NCBI GenBank assembly: GCA_001767525.1
Contig: MELF01000049.1
Coordinates: 62,001 to 126,000, forward strand
Length of the DNA: 64,000 nt
Direction of reading: 5' to 3'
Origin: Acidobacteria bacterium RIFCSPLOWO2_12_FULL_68_19
GTDB taxonomy: Bacteria > Acidobacteriota > Vicinamibacteria > Vicinamibacterales > UBA2999
Under the pieces are notes generated by a model. That model was given only the letters and a program-made list of their open reading frames with translations, was not told the origin of the DNA and did not search any database. The position numbers were made by a program, and so were the translations under genes. Position 1 is the first letter of the stretch. Each line of letters starts with the position of its first letter. This document shows positions 42,420-51,481 of the stretch, piece by piece.

Positions 42420-44825
42420 TCACGGCGACACGCGCCTCAGCCGCAGGGCGTTGCCGATGACCGACACCGAGCTGAAGCTCATGGCCGCCGCCGCGATGAT
42501 CGGCGACAACAGCAGACCGAAGAAGGGATACAAGACGCCGGCGGCGATCGGCACGCCGGCGGCGTTGTAGACGAACGCGAAGAACAGGTTCTGCTTGATG
42601 TTCCTCATCGTCTCGCGGCTCAGCTCGCGCGCCCGCGCAATCCCGCGCAAGTCGCCCTTCACGAGCGTCACGGGCGCGCTCTCCATCGCGACGTCGGTGC
42701 CGGTGCCCATGGCGATGCCGACCTGCGCCTGCGCGAGTGCGGGCGCGTCGTTGATGCCGTCGCCCGCCATCGCGACGAAGCGGCCAGCGGTCTGCAACCG
42801 CTTGACGACGTCGACCTTCTGGTCGGGTAGCATTTCGGCGATCACCTCGTCGATTCCGAGCGTCCGGGCAACCGCCTCGGCGGTCGTCCGGCTGTCGCCC
42901 GTCAGCATCACGATGCGGACGCCGTCCTCGTGCAGCGACCGAATGGCATCGGCGGTGGTCTCCTTGATCGGGTCTGCCACGCCGATGAGGCCCGCCAGCG
43001 CACCGTCGATGGCGACCAGCATCACCGTCTGCCCCTCGCCGCCGAGCGCCTCGGCGCGCTCGCCGTACGTCCCAAGGTCGACGCCGAGATCGGCCATGAG
43101 CGCACGATTGCCCAGCGCGACCCGGCGCCCGTCGACCGTGCCGGTCACGCCTTTGCCGGTGACGCCCATGAAGTCGCGCGCGTCGGCGAAGGCCGCGCCG
43201 CGCGCCTCGGCCCCCTTGACGATCGCCTCGGCGAGCGGGTGTTCGCTCCCGCGTTCGAGGCTCCCCGCCACGCGCAGCAGCGTCGCCTCGTCGTAGCCGG
43301 CTGCCGCCACCACGCCGACCAGGCGCGGCTTCCCTTCGGTGAGCGTGCCCGTCTTGTCGACGACGAGCGTGTCGACCTTCCGCAGCACTTCGATCGCTTC
43401 CGCATTGCGAAAGAGAATCCCCATCGTCGCCCCTTTGCCCGTGGCGACCATGATCGACAGCGGAGTCGCCAGCCCGAGCGCGCACGGGCAGGCGATGATC
43501 AGCGTCGCCACGGCGTTCACGAGCGCATGCGCGAGTCTCGGCTCGGGCCCCGCCAACGCCCACACCGCGAAGGTGACCACCGCGATCGCCACGACGGTGG
43601 GTACGAAGTAGCCCGAGACGACATCGGCAAGCTTCTGGATCGGGGCGCGGCTGCGCTGCGCTTCGGCCACCATGGCGACGATGCGGGCGAGCAGCGTCTC
43701 GGCCCCGACCTTCTCGGCGCGCATCACGAGTGCGCCCGTGCCATTGATCGTCGCGCCGACGACCCGATCGCCGGCTCGCTTCTCGACGGGAATCGGCTCC
43801 CCCGTCACCATCGACTCGTCGACCGCGCTCGCCCCGTCGACGACCACGCCGTCCACCGGCACCTTCTCCCCGGGCCTGATGCGCAGCCGGTCGCCGACCC
43901 GCACCGCCTCGAGCGGCACGTCCTCCTCCGCGCCGTCGTCGCGGAGCCGGCGGGCCGACTTCGCCGCCAGCCCGAGCAGCCTCCTGATCGCAGTGCTCGT
44001 CTGGCTGCGCGCGCGCAGCTCCAGCACCTGTCCGAGCAGGATGAGCGTGACGATGACGGCGGCCACCTCGAAGTAGAGGCCCACCTCGCCCATCTCGTCG
44101 CGGAACCCTGCTGGGAAGAGCCCGGGGACGAGCACCGCCACCACGCTGTAGAGGAAGGCCACCGCCACACCGAGCCCAATCAGCGTGAACATGTTCAGGT
44201 TGCCGTTGACCACCGATCGCCAGCCGCGCACGAAGAACGGCCAACCGCCCCACACGCACACCGGTGTGGCCAGCGCGAGCTCGAGCCAGCGCATCGCGGC
44301 CGGCGCCAGGAGTCGATCGAGCGGACGGCCTGGAATGTAGTCGCCCATGGCGACGACCAGGAGCGGCAGCGCCAGAGCGGCGCTCCCCCAGAAGCGCCGC
44401 GTCATCTCGACGAGCTCCGGGTTTGGCGCGTCCGCGAGCGCGACGGTGCGCGGTTCGAGTGCCATCCCGCAGATGGGGCACGCGCCGGGCTCGTCGCGCA
44501 CGATCTCCGGGTGCATCGGGCAGGTCCACTCGGTCGTGGTCCCCGGCGTCGCCGGGAGCTCCGGCTCGAGCGCCATGCCGCACTTCGGGCACGAGCCAGG
44601 CTCCGACTGCCGTACGTCGAGGTCCATCGGACACACGTAGGCGGCGCCTCCCACGGCCGGCATGGCGGGACGTTCCCCATCGCCGAGGAACGCGTCCGGC
44701 GTCGCGCGGAATCGCTCGAGGCAGCTCTCCGCACAGAAGTAGTACGTCCGGCCGCCGTACTCGAGCTGGCCAGCCGCATCCTCAGGCGTAATGGTCATTC
44801 CACAAACCGGGTCGACGACTTCCAA
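42420..44825 (-). CDS. Copper-type heavy-metal P1B-ATPase with N-terminal YHS and two CPxCGM domains
   Basis: An 801-residue inner-membrane pump. A YHS domain (about 4-48, VCGM and YFCAESC) is followed by two heavy-metal-binding domains with C-P-M / C-P-K-C-G-M (65-84) and C-P-M-H / C-P-I-C-G-M (102-121). The pump core has the IACPCALG metal-transport motif, DKTGTLT phosphorylation site, SEHPLAEA and [11 protein letters not shown] and the N-terminal domains point to Cu+ export (CopA/CopB group); Ag+ is also possible. TTG 44825 is chosen by GAGGAG 7 bases upstream. Confidence 0.93.
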   Translation of the reverse strand: MEVVDPVCGMTITPEDAAGQLEYGGRTYYFCAESCLERFRATPDAFLGDGERPAMPAVGGAAYVCPMDLDVRQSEPGSCPKCGMALEPELPATPGTTTEWTCPMHPEIVRDEPGACPICGMALEPRTVALADAPNPELVEMTRRFWGSAALALPLLVVAMGDYIPGRPLDRLLAPAAMRWLELALATPVCVWGGWPFFVRGWRSVVNGNLNMFTLIGLGVAVAFLYSVVAVLVPGLFPAGFRDEMGEVGLYFEVAAVIVTLILLGQVLELRARSQTSTAIRRLLGLAAKSARRLRDDGAEEDVPLEAVRVGDRLRIRPGEKVPVDGVVVDGASAVDESMVTGEPIPVEKRAGDRVVGATINGTGALVMRAEKVGAETLLARIVAMVAEAQRSRAPIQKLADVVSGYFVPTVVAIAVVTFAVWALAGPEPRLAHALVNAVATLIIACPCALGLATPLSIMVATGKGATMGILFRNAEAIEVLRKVDTLVVDKTGTLTEGKPRLVGVVAAAGYDEATLLRVAGSLERGSEHPLAEAIVKGAEARGAAFADARDFMGVTGKGVTGTVDGRRVALGNRALMADLGVDLGTYGERAEALGGEGQTVMLVAIDGALAGLIGVADPIKETTADAIRSLHEDGVRIVMLTGDSRTTAEAVARTLGIDEVIAEMLPDQKVDVVKRLQTAGRFVAMAGDGINDAPALAQAQVGIAMGTGTDVAMESAPVTLVKGDLRGIARARELSRETMRNIKQNLFFAFVYNAAGVPIAAGVLYPFFGLLLSPIIAAAAMSFSSVSVIGNALRLRRVSP

Positions 44826-45028
44826 CAGCGTCTCCTCGTTACACGATCGCTTCTAGACCCGCAACGCAGCAGCCGACGACACCTTACAACGTCGAACCGG
44901 AAAAGTCCGCAGAATCCAGAGAAAAATCGCCCATCCATCTTGATGCGAGGCGCTCGAGACGACAAATGCACCGGAAAGCGCGCGGCAACACTGGCCTGCT
45001 CCTTGCCCTCGCATTGCCAGGCAACGGC

Positions 45029-45397
45029 GTGATTCGAGCAACGACTCTGTTTCTCGTGTTGACGTTGGCGGGAGCGCCCGCCGCGACGTCCCTCTGCATC
45101 GGCTGGTGTAGCGCCGACGGGACGCCGATCGACATGGCTGCCACTTGTCACCAGTGGACGAGAGAAGGCATGCCAGGGCTCCTGCCGGGTGAATACGGAT
45201 GCGACACCTTGCCGCAGACTGCGCCTTTCGTGAGAGAGGACGTGCAGCGGGTCGCATCGGGGTTGACGCTCGGTCACGCCGTTGTGTTCGCCGAGCAGCA
45301 GGTCGAGGGCTGGCTGTCGCTCCACCGAGCGGCGGGTCCTGCGTCCAGCCGCCCGGCGGCATCACAAGCGCCCACTTTCACACCCCTTCGAATCTGA
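45029..45397 (+). CDS. Exported Cys-containing protein of unknown function
   Basis: About 122 residues: signal peptide RATTLFLVLTLAGAPAATS, then LCIGWCSADGT with C-x-x-x-C, ATCHQW, YGCDT and PFVREDVQR. I recall similar short proteins beside copper-resistance genes in this phylum but cannot name a family. GTG 45029 gives a clean signal peptide; ATG 44966 would add an extra 21 residues. It is divergent from the P-type ATPase, and the two starts share an intergenic region of about 200 bases. Confidence 0.6.
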   Translation: MIRATTLFLVLTLAGAPAATSLCIGWCSADGTPIDMAATCHQWTREGMPGLLPGEYGCDTLPQTAPFVREDVQRVASGLTLGHAVVFAEQQVEGWLSLHRAAGPASSRPAASQAPTFTPLRI

Positions 45398-45480
45398 CGC
45401 CACCTGTCCGCGCCTCCAGTGCCGTGGGCACCGGAGGAGTTCCCTTCGTCGTTCCACGTGGAGAAGAAAGGTGGTCCGTC

Positions 45481-46176
45481 ATGAAACCTGTTCACATCCG
45501 CACGGTGGCGATGGCTGCGGCGGCCCTGGTCGCCTCGGCGGCCAACGGCGCCGCACAGACCAGGCCCTCCGACGTCCTCAATCTCGTGGAGGTGCGGCAG
45601 CTGGTCGAGCGCGCCGACTTCCCCAGTCACGGGCGGCTCAGCGTGCACTTCACGGCGCTGGCGGCACAGTACGACGAAGACGCGGCGCGCCACACGGCGA
45701 TGGCAGCGGCGTCGGGCGGGAATCCCAACCGGCAGACCGGCGCATCGACGGCCGGACACTGCGCCCGGCTGGCCGAGTTGAGCGCCCAGTCGGCGGACAC
45801 GCTTCGCGCCCTCTCGCGCCATCACGAGCGGCTGGCGCGCGGGGAACTCTCGATCGGACCGTCCGGCGGCGCTCGTTTCGAGCAGGGCGAGGGTGCTTCT
45901 TCACCCAGCGCCGCCGAGCTCGCCATCCTGGCTGCGAGGGCGCGCACGCCGGGCGACCATCGGCTGCTCGCCGAGTATTTCGTTACGCTGGCCGAGCGCC
46001 ACGCCGCAGCGGCGGACGAACACACGATGATGGCGCGGGTCTATCGCAGCCACGCGAATCGCCGCGGCGGCGATCCGGCGGTGCACTGCGACCACATGGT
46101 GAAGCTGTCGCGAGACGCGGCCAAGGAGGCACGAGCCTCCGCCGCCGAGCACAGGCAGTTCGCCAACGTCGGGTAG
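45481..46176 (+). CDS. Exported His-rich protein with internal duplication
   Basis: A 231-residue exported protein (signal ending GAAQ). It contains two copies of a unit of about 71 residues, at 49-119 and 159-229. In each: a H-x-x-L-(S/A)-x-(H/Y)-F opening, A-x-x-H-(T)-x-M-A at the second helix, a loop with N-x-x-R, then H-C-x-x-(L/M)-x-x-L-S and a final A-x-x-H. Both are predicted to be helical, like a duplicated helical hairpin with conserved His and Cys. I know of no assigned function. A strong terminator follows 10 bases after the stop. Confidence 0.75.
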   Translation: MKPVHIRTVAMAAAALVASAANGAAQTRPSDVLNLVEVRQLVERADFPSHGRLSVHFTALAAQYDEDAARHTAMAAASGGNPNRQTGASTAGHCARLAELSAQSADTLRALSRHHERLARGELSIGPSGGARFEQGEGASSPSAAELAILAARARTPGDHRLLAEYFVTLAERHAAAADEHTMMARVYRSHANRRGGDPAVHCDHMVKLSRDAAKEARASAAEHRQFANVG

Positions 46177-46185
46177 CCGCGTGGA

Positions 46186-46220
46186 ACAGGTGCCCGACCA
46201 CGCCATGGTCGGGCACCTGT
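46186..46220. terminator. Strong hairpin terminator after the His-rich gene
   Basis: A 15-bp perfect stem (ACAGGTGCCCGACCA, 46186-46200, and its complement at 46206-46220) around a 5-base loop, starting 10 bases after the TAG stop at 46176. It is followed by GAAACCTTTCTC, only a modest T-content, so termination is likely but may be partial. Confidence 0.7.
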
Positions 46221-46303
46221 GAAACCTTTCTCAACGCTCACAACCCCAGATGGGCGCCACGGAGTCGTAGCCGTGGCATCCATCTTGCCCCGTCAATCGT
46301 GAA

Positions 46304-47164
46304 GTGGCGCTTGGCTCGTTCATCGGGTTGGCACCGCCGGCACCTCGACTCCCGCCGCGCATGGCAGCCGCGCGCGCAGGCGGCATCGTCTCGGGTGTGG
46401 TACATGTCGTGGCTGTGGCGATGGTCGTCCTCCTGGCGGCGCGGGAAGCATCGGTTGTGACGTTGACGCCCGCGGCATCCGGTCCGCAGCCTCGGCAATT
46501 GCCACGGATGGTGCTGCTGCTCACGCCGCCGCCAGGTGGCGGCGGGGGGGGAGGTGGGCGGCGCGAGCCACTCCCGCCTCCGCGGGCGCGCGACGTCGGA
46601 GGCGACCAGGCGACGCTTCCGGTGGCCAGACCGCTCATCGGCATCGAGCCCCCCGTGGAGCCTTCGCCACTGCCCGAACGGGCGATGCTGGATGTCGTGC
46701 CGCTTGCATCGGGAACGACGCTCGTCACCGGCCTCCCCGACGCACGGTCCTCGCCGGCGATGTCGGGCGGACCCGGAAGTGGCGGCGGCATCGGCGACGG
46801 CAGCGGCAGCGGTATCGGCTCCGGGACCGGGGCCGGCCTGGGCCCAGGCTCCGGCGGCGGATTCGGCGGCGGCGCCTACCGCGCCGGAGCCGGCGTCGTG
46901 GCGCCCACGGTGCTGAAGCAGGTCAGACCGAAATACACCACCGATGCGCTGCAGCTCAAGATCCAGGGAACTGTCGTGCTCGAAGTCGTCGTGGGACGCG
47001 ACGGCATTCCCCGCGACATTCGTGTGGTGCGTTCGTTGGACCGAGGAGGACTCGACGCCGAGGCGATTGCGGCGGTCCGGGAGTGGCGCTTTACGCCCGG
47101 ACGACTCGGCAACACGCCGGTCGACGTGCTGGTCACCATCATCCTGGAGTTTCGAATCGTGTAA
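46304..47164 (+). CDS. TonB-like energy transducer with glycine-rich linker
   Basis: A 286-residue protein: an N-terminal membrane helix (about 26-46), a Pro-rich stretch (PPPPGGG region), then a long Gly/Ser linker (about 152-190, GSGGGIGDGSGSG type) and a C-terminal TonB domain (PTVLKQVRPKYT, GTVVLEVVVGRDG, VREWRFTPGRLGNTPVDV). TonB C-domains contact receptor TonB boxes. The linker is glycine-rich rather than Pro/Lys-rich. No exbB/exbD is nearby. Start at GTG 46304 has no ribosome-binding site; ATG 46361 is an alternative. Confidence 0.8.
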   Translation: MALGSFIGLAPPAPRLPPRMAAARAGGIVSGVVHVVAVAMVVLLAAREASVVTLTPAASGPQPRQLPRMVLLLTPPPGGGGGGGGRREPLPPPRARDVGGDQATLPVARPLIGIEPPVEPSPLPERAMLDVVPLASGTTLVTGLPDARSSPAMSGGPGSGGGIGDGSGSGIGSGTGAGLGPGSGGGFGGGAYRAGAGVVAPTVLKQVRPKYTTDALQLKIQGTVVLEVVVGRDGIPRDIRVVRSLDRGGLDAEAIAAVREWRFTPGRLGNTPVDVLVTIILEFRIV

Positions 47165-47221
47165 CCCATCAGGACGTGCCATGGGCGGCTCGCGCGCGCA
47201 GGACGCACGCCGGAGGGCATC

Positions 47222-47647
47222 ATGGAAGAACGAGGCACAGCTCACGACATCGCGGGGTGTTCGTACGGGTTCGGGCGTCGGATTGAAGCAAGCCTCGCCG
47301 ACGCGGTCGCGACGGTGACCGCCGCTCTCAAGAACGAGGGCTTCGGCGTGCTCACGGAGATCAACGTCAAGGACACGCTCAGGAAGAAACTCGACGTCGA
47401 TTTCCGCGGCTACGTCATCCTCGGCGCGTGCAACCCGTCGCTGGCCCACAAGGCGCTGACGGCGGAGCCGCAGATCGGGCTCCTCCTGCCATGTAACGTC
47501 GTGGTTCAGGAAGCGGCGGACGGCGGCGTCGTGGTCACGATCGCGGATCCACGGGCGATGTTCTCGCTCGTGGACAACCCGAGTCTCGCGCCGGTCGTCC
47601 AGGACGCGGAAAGTCGGCTCCGGCGTGTCGTCGAGTCGTTGGCCTGA
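47222..47647 (+). CDS. DUF302 domain protein
   Basis: A 141-residue cytosolic protein. GFGRRIEASLADAVATVTAALKNEGFGVLTEINVKDTLRKKL is the DUF302 opening and the second half has VILGACNPSLAHKALTAEPQIGLLLPCNVVV, both recognised family blocks. Function unknown; frequently beside metal-resistance and redox genes. GGAGG lies 6 bases before ATG 47222. It converges with the small YHS gene (11 bases between stops). Confidence 0.9.
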   Translation: MEERGTAHDIAGCSYGFGRRIEASLADAVATVTAALKNEGFGVLTEINVKDTLRKKLDVDFRGYVILGACNPSLAHKALTAEPQIGLLLPCNVVVQEAADGGVVVTIADPRAMFSLVDNPSLAPVVQDAESRLRRVVESLA

Positions 47648-47658
47648 ACCCGTACCGC

Positions 47659-47802
47659 CTACTTCGCGTACTGGTCCGGGTTGGCGTCGAACTTCGTCTT
47701 GCAGACCTTCGCGCAGAAGTAGTACGTCTTCCCCTTGTACACGCTGGTGCCCGCCGCTTTCGCGGGGTCCACCTGCATTCCGCACACGACGTCTTTTTCC
47801 AT
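47659..47802 (-). CDS. Small YHS-domain protein
   Basis: A 47-residue protein, a bare YHS domain: V-C-G-M at 6-9 and YYFCAKVCK at 28-36, ending YAK. YHS domains bind metals such as copper. The fold resembles the YHS domain at the N terminus of the P-type ATPase in this region ([12 protein letters not shown]). AAGGAG lies 7 bases before ATG 47802. It follows a gene on the same strand and is likely part of that operon. Confidence 0.9.
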   Translation of the reverse strand: MEKDVVCGMQVDPAKAAGTSVYKGKTYYFCAKVCKTKFDANPDQYAK

Positions 47803-47829
47803 GACTCACTCCTTGCGCGTTCGCGATCG

Positions 47830-48135
47830 TCACACGTCGCAGAGCGCGGCGACGAACTCGCGCGTGCCCGGCGGTCCGTTCAGCGTCAACACGACGGGGC
47901 CCTCGTCTGGTTCCACCGCCAACTGGAATCGCAGGAAGCGGCAACAGCGCCGTTCGGCCTCGATCGCCGTGGTGACGGCATGCCACGTGGCCACCGACGA
48001 ATCGAGCTGCAGGCGATAGCCGTCCGGCAGCGGCTCGACGGCCTGCGCGCGGCGGAACACGCCGGGCAGCAGTTGAGCCTTCCGGGTCGCCAATGTCTCC
48101 GGTGTGAGCGTGCAGACAACGGGCAACTGCTTCAT
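47830..48135 (-). CDS. Conserved hypothetical protein with ERRCCRFLRF motif
   Basis: A 101-residue cytosolic protein: LPVVCTLTPETLATRKAQLLPG, a stretch of variable residues, then TTAIEAERRCCRFLRFQLAVEPDEG and LTLNGPPGTREFVAAL. I recall the C-C-x-F-L-R-F block from small proteins near mercury and other metal genes but cannot name a function. The vicinal Cys pair could bind metal. ATG 48135 overlaps the stop of the TauE gene by 4 bases. Confidence 0.65.
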   Translation of the reverse strand: MKQLPVVCTLTPETLATRKAQLLPGVFRRAQAVEPLPDGYRLQLDSSVATWHAVTTAIEAERRCCRFLRFQLAVEPDEGPVVLTLNGPPGTREFVAALCDV

Positions 48136-48875
48136 GGTATCCCCCCTACTCCGCGGCCGAACATGGCGGCGCCGAGCAGCGCGAGGATCACGGCCACCGT
48201 ACGCCGGAACCAGCGCTCCGGGATGCGCACGAGCACTCGGTGGCCGAGCACTGTCCCGGCGAGCACTCCGGCGGTGGCCAGTGCAACCCACGCGCCGACG
48301 TGCGCAATCGGTTCAGCCATGTACCACAGGTAGATCGGCACGCGGGCGCCGTCGACCATCAGCCCGACCGCCGTCGCCGTGGCCACAAACGCCTGCTTCG
48401 GCAGCTCGACCCCGAGCAGCGCGGCGGAGCGGATGCCGCCCTGGTTGCCGACCAGCCCGCCGAGCAGCCCCGACAACGCCCCGGCCGTGTACGCGACGGG
48501 CCCTTCAAAGCGCATCCGCTGCGCCAGGCCGGTCAGCTCCGCGCCCGCCGAGAACAGGAGCAGCAGCCCGAAGACGACCAGCAGCAGCGGCGTCGCCGCC
48601 CGCTCCTGCACGAGGGCGCCCGCCAGTCCGCCGGCCGCGCTCATCACGCCGAAGCTCCCCAGCACGCGCCGGTCGACCCGCCCGCCGAGCAGCCAGAACC
48701 GGAACGCCGTGCCGATGAGGTGCGGGATCGACACGGCCGCTACCGCAACACGCGCATCGACCTGCCACGCCATGGCGGGTGTCAGGAGGCTCCCGATGCC
48801 AAAACCGGTCACGCCGGCAATGGCGCCGCCCGCAACCGCCGAGAGCGCAAGGATCGCTTCGAACCACATCGCCAC
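48132..48875 (-). CDS. TauE/SafE family membrane transporter
   Basis: A 247-residue membrane protein with about eight helices and the two TauE/SafE repeats: GAIAGVTGFGIGSLLTPAMA near the N terminus and GALSGLLGGLVGNQGGIRSAAL later. The family exports sulfur-containing anions or sulfite in some species; other members have unknown cargo. It is flanked by the Kef-type antiporter and the small metal-associated genes on the same strand. Confidence 0.9.
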   Translation of the reverse strand: MAMWFEAILALSAVAGGAIAGVTGFGIGSLLTPAMAWQVDARVAVAAVSIPHLIGTAFRFWLLGGRVDRRVLGSFGVMSAAGGLAGALVQERAATPLLLVVFGLLLLFSAGAELTGLAQRMRFEGPVAYTAGALSGLLGGLVGNQGGIRSAALLGVELPKQAFVATATAVGLMVDGARVPIYLWYMAEPIAHVGAWVALATAGVLAGTVLGHRVLVRIPERWFRRTVAVILALLGAAMFGRGVGGIP

Positions 48876-48888
48876 ACACTCTAGTGCA

Positions 48889-50058
48889 TCACCGACGCGG
48901 CGGCTCGAATTCTTCGTCCTCGACGCGGGCGATCTCCTCGGACGTCAGCGGATGCACCGGCGGCGAGAACCACCGCTGCGCGACGATCGTCGGCGCAATC
49001 GCCGACCCAATCACGGCCCCCAGCAAGACGGTGAACTGTTGTCCAGTGATGATGCCGGCGTTGAGTCCGTAGAGCGACGAGATCGTACCGAACGTGAGGC
49101 CGGTGCTCATCAGCAACGTCGTGAACATCGCATGCGGCCGCACGAACCGGAGCGCCACCGGCAGGACACCGACACACTTCGTGGCGATTTTCACCACCAG
49201 GAGCGCCGCCAGGAGCCACGCTCCGGCGATCGCCTCCCGCGCGTCGATGTTGAGGCCTCCTTTCAGGAAGAAGATCGGCGTCAGGAAGGCGAACGAGACG
49301 ACGCGGAAGCGCCGCTGTTCCTCCGGATGGCGCCTGAACACGTCCGACACCGCAAGCCCGAGGAGGAATGCAGGCAGCACGGCATGCGAGTCGGCGAGAT
49401 CCGCGGCCCACATGAGGACGAACAGCGCCAGGAAGGCGCCTTTGATCTCGGGCTCGATGACGCGCGCGCCGTACCGGGCGAAGAACGGACGCTGCGCTGC
49501 CACCATCACAGCAATCACAGCGACCGAGAGGCCGAGGAACGGCGCCAGATACGCGTTGGGGCGGATGAAGAGCACCGAGAGAGCCAGCGCAGTGCCGAGA
49601 TCCGTGACGAAGGTGGCCGCCATCAGGATCTTCCCGAGTTCGGTCGCCGTGAGCCCCGTCTCCACGAGCACCGCATAGACGACCGCAAGCGAGGTCGTCG
49701 ACAAGGCGATGCCTGCAATCTCGGCCTGCGGAACGGTCCAGCCCGCCACGTAGTACGCAAAGAGGCCGACGCCGACGAAGGGGCACACGAAGGACGAACC
49801 CCCGATGAGCAGCGCCGGCTTCCATTCGCGACGGAGTACGGCTCGATCGACTTCCGCACCGGCGAGGAACGTGAGCACGATGCCGGCGAAGCTCCCGACG
49901 AAGTCGATCCACGGCGTCGGCCGGAGACCGAACAGCGCCGCACCCGCGACCCCGAGGCCGATCTCCACGACGGCAACAGATATCCCGAATTCGACTGAAA
50001 TGACGGACGCGGCCAGGATAAAGGCCGCCAGAACGGTCGCCGTGGCCAATTCGGTCAT
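48889..50058 (-). CDS. Cation:proton antiporter, CPA2 (Kef/NapA-type)
   Basis: A 389-residue membrane protein with about 12 helices. VEIGLGVAGAALFGLRP, FLAGAEVDRAVLRREWKPALLIGG and the paired TSLAVVYAVLVETGLTATELGKILMAATFVTDLGTAL (containing D-type ion-binding residue in TDLGTA) mark the Na+/H+ exchanger family. C-terminal tail is soluble and short, without the KTN domain of true Kef channels. It exchanges K+ or Na+ for protons, presumably. It is 13 bases upstream of the TauE gene. Confidence 0.88.
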   Translation of the reverse strand: MTELATATVLAAFILAASVISVEFGISVAVVEIGLGVAGAALFGLRPTPWIDFVGSFAGIVLTFLAGAEVDRAVLRREWKPALLIGGSSFVCPFVGVGLFAYYVAGWTVPQAEIAGIALSTTSLAVVYAVLVETGLTATELGKILMAATFVTDLGTALALSVLFIRPNAYLAPFLGLSVAVIAVMVAAQRPFFARYGARVIEPEIKGAFLALFVLMWAADLADSHAVLPAFLLGLAVSDVFRRHPEEQRRFRVVSFAFLTPIFFLKGGLNIDAREAIAGAWLLAALLVVKIATKCVGVLPVALRFVRPHAMFTTLLMSTGLTFGTISSLYGLNAGIITGQQFTVLLGAVIGSAIAPTIVAQRWFSPPVHPLTSEEIARVEDEEFEPPRR

Positions 50059-50224
50059 AGCGGGACTCCCTGGCAGGAGTCATTGGCCACGCGGACACGT
50101 GACGGTTGATGGCGGACCCCACCGCCCAGCGAACGCGCAAATGATTCTATCGCGATGCGACGTCGCGCCGTCAATCGCCGCCCGCACGGAATCGGCCCCG
50201 ATGGTATGCTGTGCGGGCACAGCC

Positions 50225-51466
50225 ATGCCAATGCGCACATTTCCGCCGATGCTGGTCGCCGCCCTGGCGCTCGTGACGGTTTCGTGTGGCGGCGGGAGCG
50301 AACCCGCTGAATGGACGATGACGCTCGACCGCGTGGCCTCGCCCGCCGGCGCCGCCAGCAGCGAGCCGCAGATCACCGTGGCCCGCGGCGGCGTCGTGCT
50401 GAGCTGGGTCGAGCGCGTCGGCAAGACCACCTCGTTGAAGTTCGCCGAGCGCACCGGGTCGGGCTGGAGTACGCCGGTAACGGCCGCCGCCGGGGATAAC
50501 TGGTTTCTGAGCTATGCCGACGTGCCATCGGTCATGCGCCTGGAAAACGGCACGCTGGTAGCCCAGTGGCTCGAGAACATCGATCCGGTCAGGGAGTCCT
50601 ACAACCTGCTGCTCTCCTATTCGACCGACAGCGGCAAGACGTGGGCGCGGCCGTTCATGCCGCACCACGACGGGACTGAGACGCAGCACGGGTTCGCCTC
50701 TCTCCTCGAGCTGCCGGGCAACGCGCTCGCCGTCATCTGGCTCGACGGACGCAACAGCGAGTTCCTCGACAACGACCCGGCGAGCGGCACGATGACGCTG
50801 CGTTCTGCCGCGTACGACGCCGGCTGGAAGCAGATGGCCGACCTCGAGATCGACCACAAGGTGTGCGAGTGCTGTTCCACGACCGCCGCCGTGGCCCAGG
50901 ACGGGGCGATCACGGCGTACCGGGACCGCAGCGACGACGAGGTGCGCGACATTGCCGTCTCGCGGCTGGAGGGCACCAAGTGGACCGAGCCGGTGCCCGT
51001 TGCCAGGGACAACTGGCGGATCGATTTCTGCCCCGTGAACGGCCCGGCGCTGAGCGTCCGCGGACGCGACATCGTGGTGGCGTGGTTCACCGTCAAGAAC
51101 GAGGTGGGCCAGGCCTACGCGGCGTTCTCGAAAGACGGGGGACACACCTGGGGCATGCCGGTCCGGCTCGACGACGGCGGGTCGCTCGGGCGCGTCGACG
51201 TGGAGCTGCTCGACGACGGCGCCTCGGCCATCGCATCGTGGGTAGAGTACGCGCAAGGCGCATCCGAGGTCCGCATCCGCCGCATCGATCGCCTCGGCGC
51301 GCGCTCGGCGCCCATCACGGTGGCCGGCGTCAGCGGCGGGCGTGCGAGCGGCTTCCCTCGGATGGCGCGGCGCGGCAACGAGCTGGTCCTGGCGTGGTCC
51401 GACAGCGGCCCGAGCGAAGACGGCCAGCTCCAGGTGCAGACGGCCGTCGGCCAGTTGCCGGACTGA
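50225..51466 (+). CDS. Sialidase-fold (BNR-type) lipoprotein
   Basis: A 413-residue lipoprotein: a signal with lipobox V-S-C at about 21 (VTVSCGGGS), then a six-bladed propeller with Asp-box-like repeats (STDSGKTWARP, SKDGGHTWGMP). A cluster KVCECCSTTAAV near 215 is characteristic of a subset of such propellers and could bind metal. Catalytic sialidase residues cannot be identified with confidence, so a binding or structural role is as likely. ATG 50225 precedes a second ATG two codons later. It is a single plus-strand gene among minus-strand operons. Confidence 0.75.
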   Translation: MPMRTFPPMLVAALALVTVSCGGGSEPAEWTMTLDRVASPAGAASSEPQITVARGGVVLSWVERVGKTTSLKFAERTGSGWSTPVTAAAGDNWFLSYADVPSVMRLENGTLVAQWLENIDPVRESYNLLLSYSTDSGKTWARPFMPHHDGTETQHGFASLLELPGNALAVIWLDGRNSEFLDNDPASGTMTLRSAAYDAGWKQMADLEIDHKVCECCSTTAAVAQDGAITAYRDRSDDEVRDIAVSRLEGTKWTEPVPVARDNWRIDFCPVNGPALSVRGRDIVVAWFTVKNEVGQAYAAFSKDGGHTWGMPVRLDDGGSLGRVDVELLDDGASAIASWVEYAQGASEVRIRRIDRLGARSAPITVAGVSGGRASGFPRMARRGNELVLAWSDSGPSEDGQLQVQTAVGQLPD

Positions 51467-51481
51467 ACGGCGCCGCGGCCG

